This document shows, one piece after another, positions 31,509 through 42,300 of a stretch of 64,000 nt of DNA. The stretch spans positions 198,920,778-198,984,777 of the forward strand of contig OZ023262.1 in the NCBI GenBank assembly GCA_964006375.1, read 5' to 3'. How positions within the stretch are numbered: the first letter of the stretch is position 1; each line of letters begins with the position of its first letter. The position numbers were made by a program, and so were the translations under genes. The notes beneath the pieces were generated by a model that was given only the letters and a program-made list of their open reading frames with translations, did not search any database and had not been told where the DNA came from. Origin of the DNA: Tillus elongatus (taxonomy: Eukaryota > Arthropoda > Insecta > Coleoptera > Cleridae).

Positions 31509-32630
31509 CATGTATCACACCGATAATTAAAAAAATAATCGGCCGATTTTGATTAAATGTGGTAAATACCTTCCTTTTATCCTTTTACAAGTGGCTTGGA
31601 TAAGTTCGTTACCCAGGAAAATCGGCCCTAGTTTTTCCGAGAAATGTTTTCTTTCGAAAAAAAAATATATCTCCGGAAGTAACAAAGTAAGGGCAACCAA
31701 ATTTGGTGCGCAGGTTATACGTAAGTTACGTACCAAAATTTAGCTCTGTAGGTTGAAAGACAAACAAGTTATTGGCATTTAAAGCAAAATAAATTGGGGT
31801 TTTCCTCAAAACGTCAAAGTCGCAATTTAAAACGTCAAAATTGGCAACATTTAGCCAAAGAACCTGAAACTAATACGGGCTATGGGAAGAAAATGTCTCA
31901 AGAAGAATGTTTTACAAACCTTGAAGTCTTAGCTTCAATCGTCGTTGTCCTCTATTTTACTAAAATATTTCCGGGAAATTCATTTCAAATAGACCCTTTC
32001 TCTGATGCTTTCGCAGTAGTCTTAGCTATAGAGTTTATCGATTATTGGTACATAATTTTTGTCGAATTTTCGTACAACAACAATAAAGCTCAATATATCC
32101 GTTATTATACAATATATATGATATATGAAAAAAATTGTATACATTAATTATAGGGCGTCTTGAGCTACATCTTAAAAACTGTTGTACTACAGGGTGGCTC
32201 ATAAGTCGTTGGTGAAACAAATTTTCTTTTTTTTTTAGTCAAAAACGCCTTATGTTATTGCATTTTTGCATTTTCCATCGAAATATAATGCATGTTTGTA
32301 AGAAAAGAAGTTCGGGACGCAGCAAGTGCGTTATGGTAGCAAATTTTGATTGAATTCTTCAAATTTGAATAGCTCAATTTGCTGTTAACCTATAAGGTTG
32401 ACCAAGAAGCGAGTTTTTACGGGAACACTTTAAGTTTACTTTCGGAAATTTTTGTACATTTTCAAACAATAAAGTTATTTTGATGAAACATGGCACATTG
32501 CCTTTACTATGGAGGTTATACTGGTAACCAAATTTGTTGCCTGCTTTCTTAAAAAACACAGATAGTTGCCATTAAAAACATTTTTATGAAAATTCACTAC
32601 CATGACGCACTTGCTGCGTCCAGACATTTT
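31294..32630 (+). mobile_element. TA-hairpin element, long copy with deletion
   Basis: 5' motif at 31294, head, (TA)n at 31426-31499, body A, body B, then a deletion that removes most of the second head (junction near 32045-32090), body C, an inverted hairpin-like motif at about 32320 and a terminal hairpin near 32606-32622 (ACGCACTTGCTGCGT). A 117-codon frame at 31794-32147 lies in body B and is not conserved as protein. Confidence 0.78.
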
Positions 32631-32636
32631 AAATCT

Positions 32637-32720
32637 AAAATTAACGTGGTACGGATTTTTTTGTGTATAAATATGCACAATAATTGAGATATTACATTAA
32701 TTGCATTTGGCTGATCCACA

Positions 32721-32722
<2 letters not shown>
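32637..32722 (-). repeat. DNA-transposon terminal fragment, inverted to 29.28 kb
   Basis: The minus strand from 32722 reads ACAGTGTGGATCAGCCAAATG and TCTCAATTATTGTGCAT, matching 29279-29340. It is adjacent to the TA array at 32723. Confidence 0.55.

Positions 32723-32815
<93 letters not shown>
32723..32815. repeat. (TA)n array
   Basis: About 46 TA units between the transposon terminus and the left arm of the next palindrome. Confidence 0.95.
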
Positions 32816-33649
<834 letters not shown>

Positions 33650-34034
33650 CCACGTCTGTCATATAAAGTCATTTATGTAATCAATTAATCCGAGATTCCA
33701 CATAAAGCAAAGGTAAATGTGGATTAAAATGATTGCTTTGTAGATCCTTAACGGGATGCAGTTTATTTTGTTGTTTGCGAAGGTACACTCAAGCACCACA
33801 TAATTAATTGTTTACTCTTATATAACCCATCGGCATCTCCGTTACATAAAAGTCACCTCTCATTGTTTTTCCTTTTATGATACTGAAGAAGATACAATAT
33901 TTCACAAGTAGCGACGGATAAAAATCCGGGTTAGTAAGCCACTAACATTGCAATAACAAACAATTTCCAATTAAAATTGTTGTCTGGTGCAATGAGTCTG
34001 TAGAATTAGAAAATAATTCAATAGATGCACTCAC
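33650..34034. other. Unassigned, possibly host intron
   Basis: Not matched elsewhere in the window, without transposon signatures. It lies downstream (minus strand) of the candidate exon. Confidence 0.3.
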
Positions 34035-34068
34035 CTACTCCTAATCGTATCCAATCCATAATCGTTTC
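34035..34068 (-). CDS. Candidate 34-nt host exon
   Basis: The minus strand has a pyrimidine-rich tract ending TTTTTTGTATTGCAG, then 34 nt containing ATGGATTGGATACGATTAG, then a strong donor, GTAG/GTGAGTGC. The exon could begin translation (MDWIRLGV) or read through. It lies in a stretch free of recognised transposons. A chance occurrence of both sites cannot be excluded. No flanking exon was found. Confidence 0.35.
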
Positions 34069-34424
34069 CTGCAATACAAAAAAGGAATTTAATGTTTGAC
34101 GATCTCATTAGGGCTTAATGAACCAAAAGCAAATAATACACAGTAACGTATAATTTTGTACACATGCTGATTCCTAAGGATATTTAACAAACGTTTTTCC
34201 GCAACCATTAGTAATAAGTAAAATTCACTTAGAAAATAAGTTGCTGCAATTTGTTCCATAGTTTTTTGTACGCAGTAACTATTTTACAACCATTATTTCA
34301 TGGGTAAGTTCGCAACTAGTAATTTCAAAAACCAATTTTTATGCCCATACCATTAAATTAGCTTACGAAATGTATACGTTTCTGTGTACATTTTTAACTA
34401 CTCATAATTAAAATGAACATGATT
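34069..34424. other. Unassigned, possibly host intron
   Basis: AT-rich and not matched elsewhere in the window, without coding or RNA features that I can support. It lies upstream (minus strand) of the candidate exon. Confidence 0.3.
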
Positions 34425-34640
34425 TCAAAAAAAGTATGAGCACGGCAAATGCGTTAAGGTAGTAAGTTTTCATGGAAATGATCTGCACTTTTTATTATAT
34501 ATTACAATTATTACTATTCTTTTATGACTTTTATAGTTTAATGTTTTATGGTTACTACTTGAAGAAATTTGACAAAAGTCTTAAAGTTGTGATCTCGTCA
34601 TAAGCGAATTTTTTTCTATGCAAATATAAGAAAGTGTTTG
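34425..34640 (-). repeat. Old TA-hairpin element fragment
   Basis: Degenerate hairpin GAGCACGGCAAATGCGTTAAGG at about 34438, subterminal motif, a little body sequence and a head remnant ending GCGAATTTTTTTCTATGC. The array is absent. Confidence 0.5.
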
Positions 34641-35374
34641 TAACGAAAATTTAAGAAAGAACAAGAAGAATGTGCTAACAAGCTTGTTTACAAAAATCCG
34701 ATAAAAAAGTTTGTCTATGAAATATTTAAAAAAAATAATACTTCTACAAGAATTGGGTACCAAATGTTATGTAAAAAATTCTACAAAATATTTTTCATAA
34801 AAATTTCTTTAAACAATCTTTTTGCACGAAAAGTCATTAAAACATTATTTTTCACGAATCTCGTTAACAAAATGTTCCACCAAAGCTTCGCTAAACATTC
34901 TTTCACACAAAAATTCGAAACAAAATTTTCTTTCAAGAAAATTACTTACATTGTTTGTTTCAAGAAAATTCGTTAAACAGTTTGTAAGAAAATCTGCTAT
35001 TACAAGAACTTCTTGTACATGGAAATTCGCTGATGCACTAAATTAAAATTTATACGATCTGATCTAAACAAACGAGGACTTTCTACGGGTCCATAAAGAT
35101 AATTTTCTTTTGCCTGACGATACCAAAAAAAGCTAAACCGCTTTCAGACCTTGTACAGCCATAGAAAGGTCTGTACGGCTGTATTAAGTATGGAATGGTT
35201 TAACTAAGTTAGAGTAGCAAAAACAACCTGATATGCTTTTAAAATTTAAATTGACAGTCTTAGAGTTTCCAACACGTTAAGAATTTTTTTTAAATAAAAA
35301 TTTGCTATAAATTGATTGCAATTACATAAAAATAAAAATTTTAAAAAAATTCAAAAAGAAAGTTTACGCACTTG
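34641..35374. other. Unassigned sequence with AAATTCG repeats
   Basis: Includes several dispersed GAAAATTCG/CGAAAATT words resembling the TA-hairpin subterminal motif. No full element or gene. Similar texture appears at 53.9-54.1 and 56.6-57.0 kb. Confidence 0.3.
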
Positions 35375-35460
35375 CAGGATTTGAACCCTCCTCATCCCTG
35401 AGTTTAAGTATCATAACTGTGAGCTAACGAACTCGGCTATGGAGTACACGACAAGTTTGT
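35375..35460 (-). repeat. tRNA-like SINE head
   Basis: The minus strand reads TAGCCGAGTTCGTTAG (A-box-like) and GGGTTCAAATCCTGC (B-box-like) with tRNA-like spacing. Stem pairing is imperfect and no clear anticodon arm was found, so a SINE or tRNA pseudogene is favoured. Confidence 0.45.
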
Positions 35461-35504
35461 TGTAATAAACGGGTTATAAGCTTGTATGTAAATGTATGCT
35501 TTAG

Positions 35505-35905
35505 CATAGCAAATAATTTCTATCTGAAATGATTTTTTGCAAATATTTTATCAAATGAAGAAGAGTAAAACTTGAAATGAGGTATTTGTTAAAGAAATTT
35601 TATTTCATATTTTTCAAACATTATGCCCAGAACCTTTCTTAAAACTCATCAGTTTTGACGTTTTAAATTGTCACTTTGACATTTTTAGGAGAAAAACTAT
35701 ACAAGTAACTATTCTCGTACTATTTAACTTGTTTGAGCCAAGAAAAGAGAGTCTTTGTCTGTAATATTCAGTAGAATCTGTTTAATACACAATATTTGCT
35801 TTTTGTGCGCTTCTTTGATCACCAGTAGCACCCAAAATTTGTTTTTAATTGCTTATAACTTTCTTTAAATTTTAGCGTAAGGATCTAAAGTTTGGATCGT
35901 AGTTT
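35505..35905 (-). repeat. TA-hairpin body B fragment
   Basis: Diverged match to body B in reverse (GAAATGATTTTTTGCAAATATTTT, ACGTTTTAAATTGTCACTTTGAC, ATCACCAGTAGCACCC), similar to 3555-3940. It is cut by the head of the forward copy at 35910. Confidence 0.55.
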
Positions 35906-35909
35906 ATAT

Positions 35910-36040
35910 TAGTGGATTTTTATTTTAAAAAATTCACTAATAGGGAGGTATCGATGGTGTGACTTTGCAAACATTTTTTCAAATGAGCGCGAACTAGGAC
36001 TCCTAGAAACCATATCCGGGGTCAGTTTCAATTTTTATAT

Positions 36041-36112
<72 letters not shown>

Positions 36113-36587
36113 CCGTCTGATAACTCAAAAAATAATTCACCGATTTCGATGAAACTTAGCAAGTTGCTTTATTTTATTAATGGCTTGGATAAGTTCGTTA
36201 GTCAGAAAAATCGGACGGGGTTTTCCGGGAAAATTTTTAGTTTTCTTTCGAAAAATTTTTTCTTCTCCGAAAGTAACAAAGTTGTTTAAATGAAATTTAC
36301 TGTATATATTGCCTTGGGACAGATCTTACTACCTACTGAAACTTAACTTTCTAAGTTTATAGAAAATTGAGTTATTCAAATTTTAAATTTTCTTTCGAAA
36401 ATTTTTTTTCTCCAAAAATTACAAAGTTAATTTAATGAAATTTTGGGGATATCTTGCGTTAGGAAAGACCTTACTACACACCAAAATTAAACTCTTTAAG
36501 TTTATATAAAATTGAATTATTCAAATTTGAAGCATTTAAAAAAAATTCACTACCATAACACACTTGCTGCGTCCCGAGATTTTTTTA
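35910..36587 (+). mobile_element. TA-hairpin element, short subfamily with body duplication
   Basis: 5' motif, head, (TA)n at 36043-36108, body A, then two tandem versions (about 36240-36380 and 36385-36530) of a segment starting TTTCTTTCGAAAA, and a terminal hairpin at about 36560-36577 (ACACACTTGCTGCGT). It has the same architecture as the reverse copy at 44659-45321. Confidence 0.8.
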
Positions 36588-36589
36588 TA

Positions 36590-36765
36590 ATATAAATCTG
36601 CATACCAAATTTGGTTGTCATAGCTTTGTTATTTACGGAGATACACAAATTTGATAGATGGAAACAAAAACCTAGATCAACTGGTCTGATTTTCCTGAAT
36701 ATCGAACTTGGCCAAGCCACTTAGAAAACGAAGATACCTGCCGAATTTCATTAAAATCAGCCTAA
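36590..36765 (-). repeat. TA-hairpin body A fragment
   Basis: Matches the segment with CATACCAAATTTGGTTGTCATAG and TTTTCCTGAATATCGAACTTGG. It joins directly to a Penelope terminal-repeat piece. Confidence 0.55.
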
Positions 36766-36835
36766 AACGATCGTTAGGTTTCTTAAAATGTGTTGTGGTA
36801 ATTTAGGTTCTCCAAGTGTACTTAGCTTACTACGT
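36766..36835 (+). repeat. Penelope-like terminal repeat fragment
   Basis: ACGATCGTTAGGTTTCTTAAAATGTGTTGTGG and TTCTCCAAGTGTACTTA match the outer part of the Penelope terminal repeat (compare 22455-22513). The CTGATGA part of the hammerhead is absent. Confidence 0.65.
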
Positions 36836-36889
36836 TATTTTTATAATATTAAGTACATATGCTGCTTTTCCAGAGATTTCACCACGTAC

Positions 36890-36990
36890 GAAAATTGCAG
36901 CGTAATTGGAAATTGATTTATTGGAACTTGAAATATTATTATGAAACTTTGCTACCATAACGAACTTGCTGCAATCAGGTTTTTTTCACC
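36890..36990 (+). repeat. TA-hairpin 3' end fragment
   Basis: TATGAAACTTTGCTACCATAACG followed by AACTTGCTGCAATC, a degraded terminal hairpin. Confidence 0.5.
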
Positions 36991-37014
36991 CCTCCTTTTC
37001 TCGTCATTAGTTGT

Positions 37015-37145
37015 TTTAGTTCTTACTTAGTGAAACCGTTCCATACTAAATACAGACATAGAGACTATTTCTCTGGCTTCGCGAGTGTTTGTTTTCTTTT
37101 CTGTAACTGGTTTCGCTATTTGATAGCATCATCAGGCAGGATAGA
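37015..37145 (-). ncRNA. Repeat D with hammerhead-like motif
   Basis: The left part matches repeat D. On the minus strand at 37105-37140 is CTGATGA, one extra T, stem II GCTAT/ATAGC with loop CAA, and GAAAC followed by CAGTT. This is a hammerhead core with the same one-base offset as at 18.4 kb. The related sequence at 63.37 kb is degenerate (CTGACGA, CAAAAC). Confidence 0.5.
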
Positions 37146-37199
37146 ATTGTTACGCGAAATAAGTGAATATTGGAACCTGAGATGAGCACTGATAAATAC

Positions 37200-37715
37200 A
37201 CTTAGAGAACCCAGATTACCACAATAAATCTTTTTAAATATCTGAACATCCTTCCACTAACAAGATTAGCGTCATCAGACGGTGAAAAATTCTAAACTGG
37301 TTACTAATAAACATCACCTTATATACTGGCACAGCTGAGATACAATAATGTAGACAAGTCATGCGTGGCACAACATATTTGGGATAATAACCGCCACATT
37401 GATAAAGAAAATCTGCAACTTATCAAAAGAGAGCCAGCGAAGCTAGATTCATACGATAGTATTTATACTTCTAAGGCAATAAAAAAGAAAAGTTCCTTAA
37501 ACCGAGCGCCGCCACTGATTTGTAGTCCTTTGTTTGCCCTCTGTCTCTGATACAGATAAAATATTCCAAAACCTGCCAGGAATTTCAAAAACCGCGTCCG
37601 GCAATAAAAATACAATACACAAAATTTGCCTGCGATTTAGTCTGCCTCTCGGTATCGGTCTCTACCTAAAACTCTGCATATAAGGTGATGTTTATTAGTA
37701 AGCAGTTTAGAATTC
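37200..37715 (+). mobile_element. Truncated second Penelope-like element
   Basis: It opens with a terminal-repeat sequence (GATGAGCACTGATAAATACAC, with a mutated hammerhead on the minus strand near 37255-37285). It contains a GIY-YIG tail fragment. It closes with GTGATGTTTATTAGTAAGCAG, the inverse of sequence at 37290-37320. Nearly all the reverse transcriptase is missing. Confidence 0.65.
37340..37550 (+). pseudogene. GIY-YIG endonuclease C-terminal fragment
   Basis: YNNVDKSCVAQHIWDNNRHI, then DKENLQLIKREPAKLDSYD and SIYTSKAIKKKSSLN, ending CSPLFALCL. This matches the conserved end of Penelope-like polyproteins, including the QHIWDNN.HIDKENL block shared with the element at 19.1 kb. The catalytic GIY and YIG core is absent. 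Confidence 0.8.
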
Positions 37716-37900
37716 TACATCCTCTCATGACGGAAACATATTCACCGAATTTTATTAAAATAGTTTTGTAATTTTTGGAGAATTTTTTTGTCGAAAGTAT
37801 ACTCAACATTTTCCGGAAAAAGCTTGTCCGATTTTCTTTGCTAACGAACTCATCCAAGCCATTAATAAAAGAAAGGTACTTACCGAGTTTGATCCAAATC

Positions 37901-37992
<92 letters not shown>

Positions 37993-38124
37993 CATATAAA
38001 AATTGAAATTAACTCCGGATATGGGTTCTAGGGTCCTAGTTCGCTATCATTTGAAAAAATGTTTGCAAAGTCTCACCATCCATACTTCTCTATTAGTGAA
38101 TTTTTTTAAATAAAAATTTACCTA
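37716..38124 (-). mobile_element. TA-hairpin element, 3'-truncated copy
   Basis: Body A without a hairpin, (TA)n at 37903-37988, head, and a diverged 5' motif (TAGTGAATTTTTTTAAAT). It lies immediately against the right end of the second Penelope fragment, so one may have inserted beside the other. Confidence 0.72.
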
Positions 38125-38613
38125 TAAAAATCCGTTGCCATGTTACAATGTTGTGGTCAAAAAATTCTTTAAAAATAAAAATAAAATAAAAATGACGGAA
38201 GACGTCTTCAAAATGTCTACGTGATGTATGCCAATATTTAACATAAAAATATAATCTATAACAATAATAACTATAACAACAATTACAACAATAAAATAAA
38301 TATACAATAATAGCAATAAACCAGAATCAGAATCTATACAATGAAAATATCGACACACATCCACTCACTACCTTATTACAACTTTGTAGAAAAATAGTTA
38401 GAAGTATTTTTTTGATGTATTTAATTAAAAGTAAGAATTTGCAAGAAAGATGATTTCATTAAATCAGTGTGCCCATTCGAAACAAGATGGCTATTGTCGC
38501 GTATGTTCTTTTTTAATCTAAACTTCAAAGGGGCAAAGTTTGCGCTGGTCATTACAAAAATGTAATGGCTCTATGCGGTTATATTTAATGCGGATCTATG
38601 TTGAGTATCAATA
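38125..38613. other. Unassigned sequence
   Basis: AT-rich, simple-sequence-like AATAAC stretches at 38.24-38.32 kb. No gene recognised. Confidence 0.35.
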
Positions 38614-41352
38614 AGATGGGAAACGGTTAAATTAGCAATGTTTGTAGAATTTCATGCTCGTTCCAAATATGACTTTTATTTTGCCCTGTCTCTTTTCGCT
38701 TTCGAGTTATTTTGCAAAAAAACAAAATTTGTCGATTTCTTTTTTCTTCAATATCTAAGTAGGCGTTGATCTGACATGTCTAAGACTTGCACATTATCAG
38801 GACACTTTTTACAGAGTAATATTTTTGTGCTATTCTCAACTTTGGATTGTCATTTGTTTTTGAGCTACATGTATCAACGTTTGTTATTATTATGGCAGCC
38901 ATTTCGGGTTTTGTACTCTTGTGATAGCCTGTGAAAAGAGCTTTCCAATGATGTAGAACATGCTTAACATGCTTGGGAAATCTTCTAATTGCACTGACAA
39001 TTTTGAGAAAAACCGTTTTGAGGATAGTAGGCTATGAAATCCAATACCAGAAAAGAAATGAAAAAAAGTGTTAAAAAAGCAGTAGGCCATGGAGTCTAAC
39101 AATAGACTTCTACTTTTAACATAATTTTCCGTAATGATTCACGATAAAAAAAGAACATTGAGCACACCAATGAATCGGCCCATTATTACAAATTATATTT
39201 TACATTACAACATTATCCTAAAAAATTTTTATAATTTAATTAAATAGGCAAACCTAGTAAATAACTAAATTTACTAACAGAACTCAATAAAAAGCAGATT
39301 AACTATTTACAAAGACGTCTTTGAAAATTGTTTGATTTTTAAACGTAAGTGAACTGAAAAACAACAGAAGAAAGGTTGCTATGGATATAACACTATCGCG
39401 ACAATTAAGAATACTATCATTCTCAATTATCTGAAAAACTATAGGTGTATTTAACAGGTTGCTTAAAATTTTGTACTAAATAGTTTGTTTCCTGTTTATT
39501 TTGAATATTATTCAACAATATGTTCACTAATGAAGAATATTTTGTCTTGTTGTTATATTCGTTCTAACCGAAATACTCAGGCAGCAAATTCATATCAAAA
39601 CAACTACCCAGAAAGACGACAAGCAAATACCAAAATATTTCGCAGGATAGTAACCAATCTCTTGAACGAAGGCAGCTTCCACGCAAAGAAACTACCGATG
39701 CCTAGAAATGAAGAAAGCAATAATGCCGTCTGACAGGTTTGAAACGAAAACCCCCCGCAATCTGTTCGGTTTAATGTTGAACAAATTGACGTTCCAAAAG
39801 TACGGTACATCGTGTATTAAAACAAAGTCATTACCATCCATACAAACCTATCGTACAAGGCTAAAATGTTGACGATTACCCTAAGCGACTTCAATTCTGC
39901 AGATGGTATCAAGGATAATGCCAGCAAGATGAAAATTTTCATTTAAAAATAATATGGACTCACGAATCCAGATTTATAAATTGTGGTGTGTATAATCGCC
40001 ATAATAGGGATTATTGGGCAAATTAAAATCCCCATCTAAAGGAAGAAAGACGATTGTAAGACAGATTTGGTATTCATATTTGGTGCGGCTTATTAGGTAA
40101 AAAACTGTTATTTTTATTTATAGATTATATAATTAATTAAAAAAAATAAATCAGGTACCGTTGGTCCGTTCTTTTTTGAAAATAATTTAACTGGGGAAAG
40201 GTATCTTAATCTATTGATAAATGATATCTTACCAACAATTAGAAGAGTTAATAATAATTTAGACGAGATTTGGTACCAACAAGACGGTTGTCCAGCTCAC
40301 AATGCTAGGATCGTCAGAATTTTTGTACCAAAATTTTAATAATCGTGTCATTTGTAACAATGGGCCGGTTCATTGATGTGCTCCAAGTCCTGATATAACA
40401 CCCATGGATTTTTATTTTTTGGGTACTCTGAAGAATAATGTGTACAAATTCGATCTACCACAAAATACCAATGAATTACGAAACAGAATCACGGAAGTTA
40501 TAAATCATATTAACCAAAACACCCTCACCAGAGTTTGCAGGCATGTTTCAAAAAGGTGTATAAAGTGCATTGAACAAAACGGTGGCCATATTGAACAATT
40601 TTCTATTTAGTGTATCTTCAAGTTACTATTTTATTATTTGTTGAGATCCGTTTCTAATTATGTTGTTTTGTGGAGTTAAAGTTTCTATTTGTTATTGCCG
40701 GGTTTCGTTATTAAACTGTTTTACATAATATGACCTAGCACTATTACTTAATTAAGTATTGTAAATTAAATCACAATATTTTTTTATCGTGAATCATTAC
40801 GGAAAATTATGTTAAAAGTAGAATTCTATTGTTAGACTCCATGGTCTACTGCTTTTTGAACACTTTTTTGTCATTTGTTTTCTGGTATTGGGTTTCATAG
40901 CCTACTATCCTCAAAACGGGTTTTCTCAAAATTGTCAGTGCAATTACTAGATTTATCAAGCATGTTGTATATCGTTGGAAAGCTCTTTTCACAGGCTATC
41001 ACATGAGCAAAAAATCCAATATGGCTGCCATAATAAAAACAAAGGTTGATACATGTCGCTCGAAAACAAATGACAATCCAAAGTTGAGAATAGCACAAAA
41101 ATATTACTCTGTAAAAAGTGTCCTGATAATGTGCATGTCTTAGGCATGTCAGATCAACGCCTACTTAGATATTGAAAAAAAAAATCGACAAATTTTGTTT
41201 TTTTCAAAATAACGAAAAGAGGCAGGGCAAAATACAAGTCATATTTGGAACAAGCATGAAATTCTTCAAAACATTGCTAATTTTACCGTCTCCCTATCCT
41301 CTAGTAACAATGGAGATAGCAATACATTCCCATCCAGTTTGGGACACACTGT
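38614..41352 (+). mobile_element. Tc1/mariner-type transposon with ~530-bp inverted repeats
   Basis: Inverted arms of about 38614-39147 and 40790-41320 match at roughly 90% over their whole length. Shared words include AGTAGGCGTTGATCTGACATG and TGATTCACGATAAAAAA. The right arm continues to a terminus read inward as ACAGTGTGTCCCAAACTGG, at a TA (about 41352). The left outer end is diverged. The inner 1.6 kb holds a broken transposase on the plus strand. Such arms are much longer than the tens of bases typical of Tc1/mariner. Confidence 0.88.
39485..40617 (+). pseudogene. Tc1/mariner-type transposase pseudogene
   Basis: Ordered pieces: NRNTQAANSYQNNYPERRQA and IFRRIVTNLLNEGSFHAK (N-terminal DNA-binding region). 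About 40270 come DEIWYQQDGCPAHNARIVRI (second catalytic Asp), then PDITPMDFYFLGTLKNNVYK (third acidic region) and NELRNRITEVINHINQNTL. Stops and frameshifts separate them. The region of the first catalytic Asp (near 39955-39975) is degraded. Confidence 0.85.
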
Positions 41353-41364
41353 ATATATACATAT

Positions 41365-41505
41365 ATTCTATATAAACCTATAAAATTTCAAACGGACCTT
41401 GGTTTTCAGGTCCCAAATTCGCGCTCATTTAAAAACAAATTTTCCAAAATCTCACCATCGATACCTGTCTGTTAGCGAATTTTTTTAAATAAAAATTAGC
41501 TGATA
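41365..41505 (-). repeat. TA-hairpin head fragment
   Basis: Head in reverse (CTTGGTTTTCAGGTCCCAAATTCGCGCTCATTT...) ending with a diverged 5' palindrome, GCGAATTTTTTTAAATAAAAATTAGC. The array is reduced to TATATATACATATAT. Confidence 0.6.
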
Positions 41506-41506
41506 T

Positions 41507-41880
41507 GAGCAGAAAGTGCGAAAAAACATCTAAGTTGGACCTCTTAAAGCTGCTTTTTTCACATTTTGCTGCCATACCTCCTTTAAACCCTGTCTACCCC
41601 GCATTTGCGCCAGGTCCCGTACTTCTCCTGGCGATGTTCCAAATATATGTTTTATGTGGTTTATGCATTGAGGGTTGTTGTAGGCATGCAGGAGGGGAAG
41701 GAAAACCCCCACGGCGAAGTAGCGGTTCACCCCTACCAACCCCCCCCCCCCCCATCAAAACCAGGGCGGAGTGAAATCTGAGAAATAGATAGTGAAAGGC
41801 AACCGGAGGACAAGGGGTGTACCGAGAAAAGAGTATGTAACAAAGCAAGCGAAAGAATAGAGAAATTGTGAAAAAAATCA
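41507..41880. repeat. Repeat B copy
   Basis: AGTGCGAAAAAACATCTAAG, TTGGACCTCTTAAAGCTGC, TGCCATACCTCC and GCATTGAGGGTTGTTGTAGG recur in the same order at 58.26-58.50 kb. It carries a C-run at about 41738-41752. The open frames here (41505-41774 plus, 41594-41881 minus) come from its higher GC content and are not conserved at the second copy. Confidence 0.6.
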
Positions 41881-41997
41881 TTTCTAGCTTACCGCATCAG
41901 GCCAGCAAAGAAGTTTAAATCAACGTGCATGTAACATGCCACCATCCATCTATTAGCAGTCGATTTATGTAAACCTGCTCAGGAGGTAAACTTCAGA

Positions 41998-42300
41998 TTG
42001 ACCAAAAATATGGATATTAACATTCTAATGGGTGACCTTAACGCTAAGTTAGACAAAAAGAAGGAAGACAACATAATCGGTAATTTTGGCGTGGGCACTC
42101 GAAATGAAAGCGGTGACAGTTTTGCTGAACTCTACAGGGAGGGCTAATATTTATCATAAATACCTACCTTCTTTGGAATGTCACAAACGGCGTCTTTATA
42201 TCTGCAAATTACCGATAGATTCAATCGGTCACATTTTGAGGTAGATTTCATAATCATTAATTATATATCAGAACACTGCGAAGTCAGTGAAAACGTATCT
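41998..42300 (+). pseudogene. RTE-like AP endonuclease fragment
   Basis: One frame reads MDINILMGDLNAKLDKKKED then NIIGNFGVGTRNESGDSFAE. This is the GDFNAK-type catalytic block of apurinic-like endonucleases in RTE-clade retrotransposons. After a stop comes KRRLYICKLP and, in another frame, EVDFIIIN. The reading then stops matching the family near 42300. The SDH motif expected next is found about 3.7 kb downstream at 45977. Confidence 0.78.

Noticed and set aside
35375..35460. A functional tRNA gene
   Set aside because: A- and B-box-like words are present, but the acceptor and anticodon stems do not pair convincingly. SINE or pseudogene is more likely.
41505..41881. Proline-rich 89-codon and 95-codon frames
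   Set aside because: They fall in repeat B with a C-run and are not preserved in the copy at 58.3 kb.
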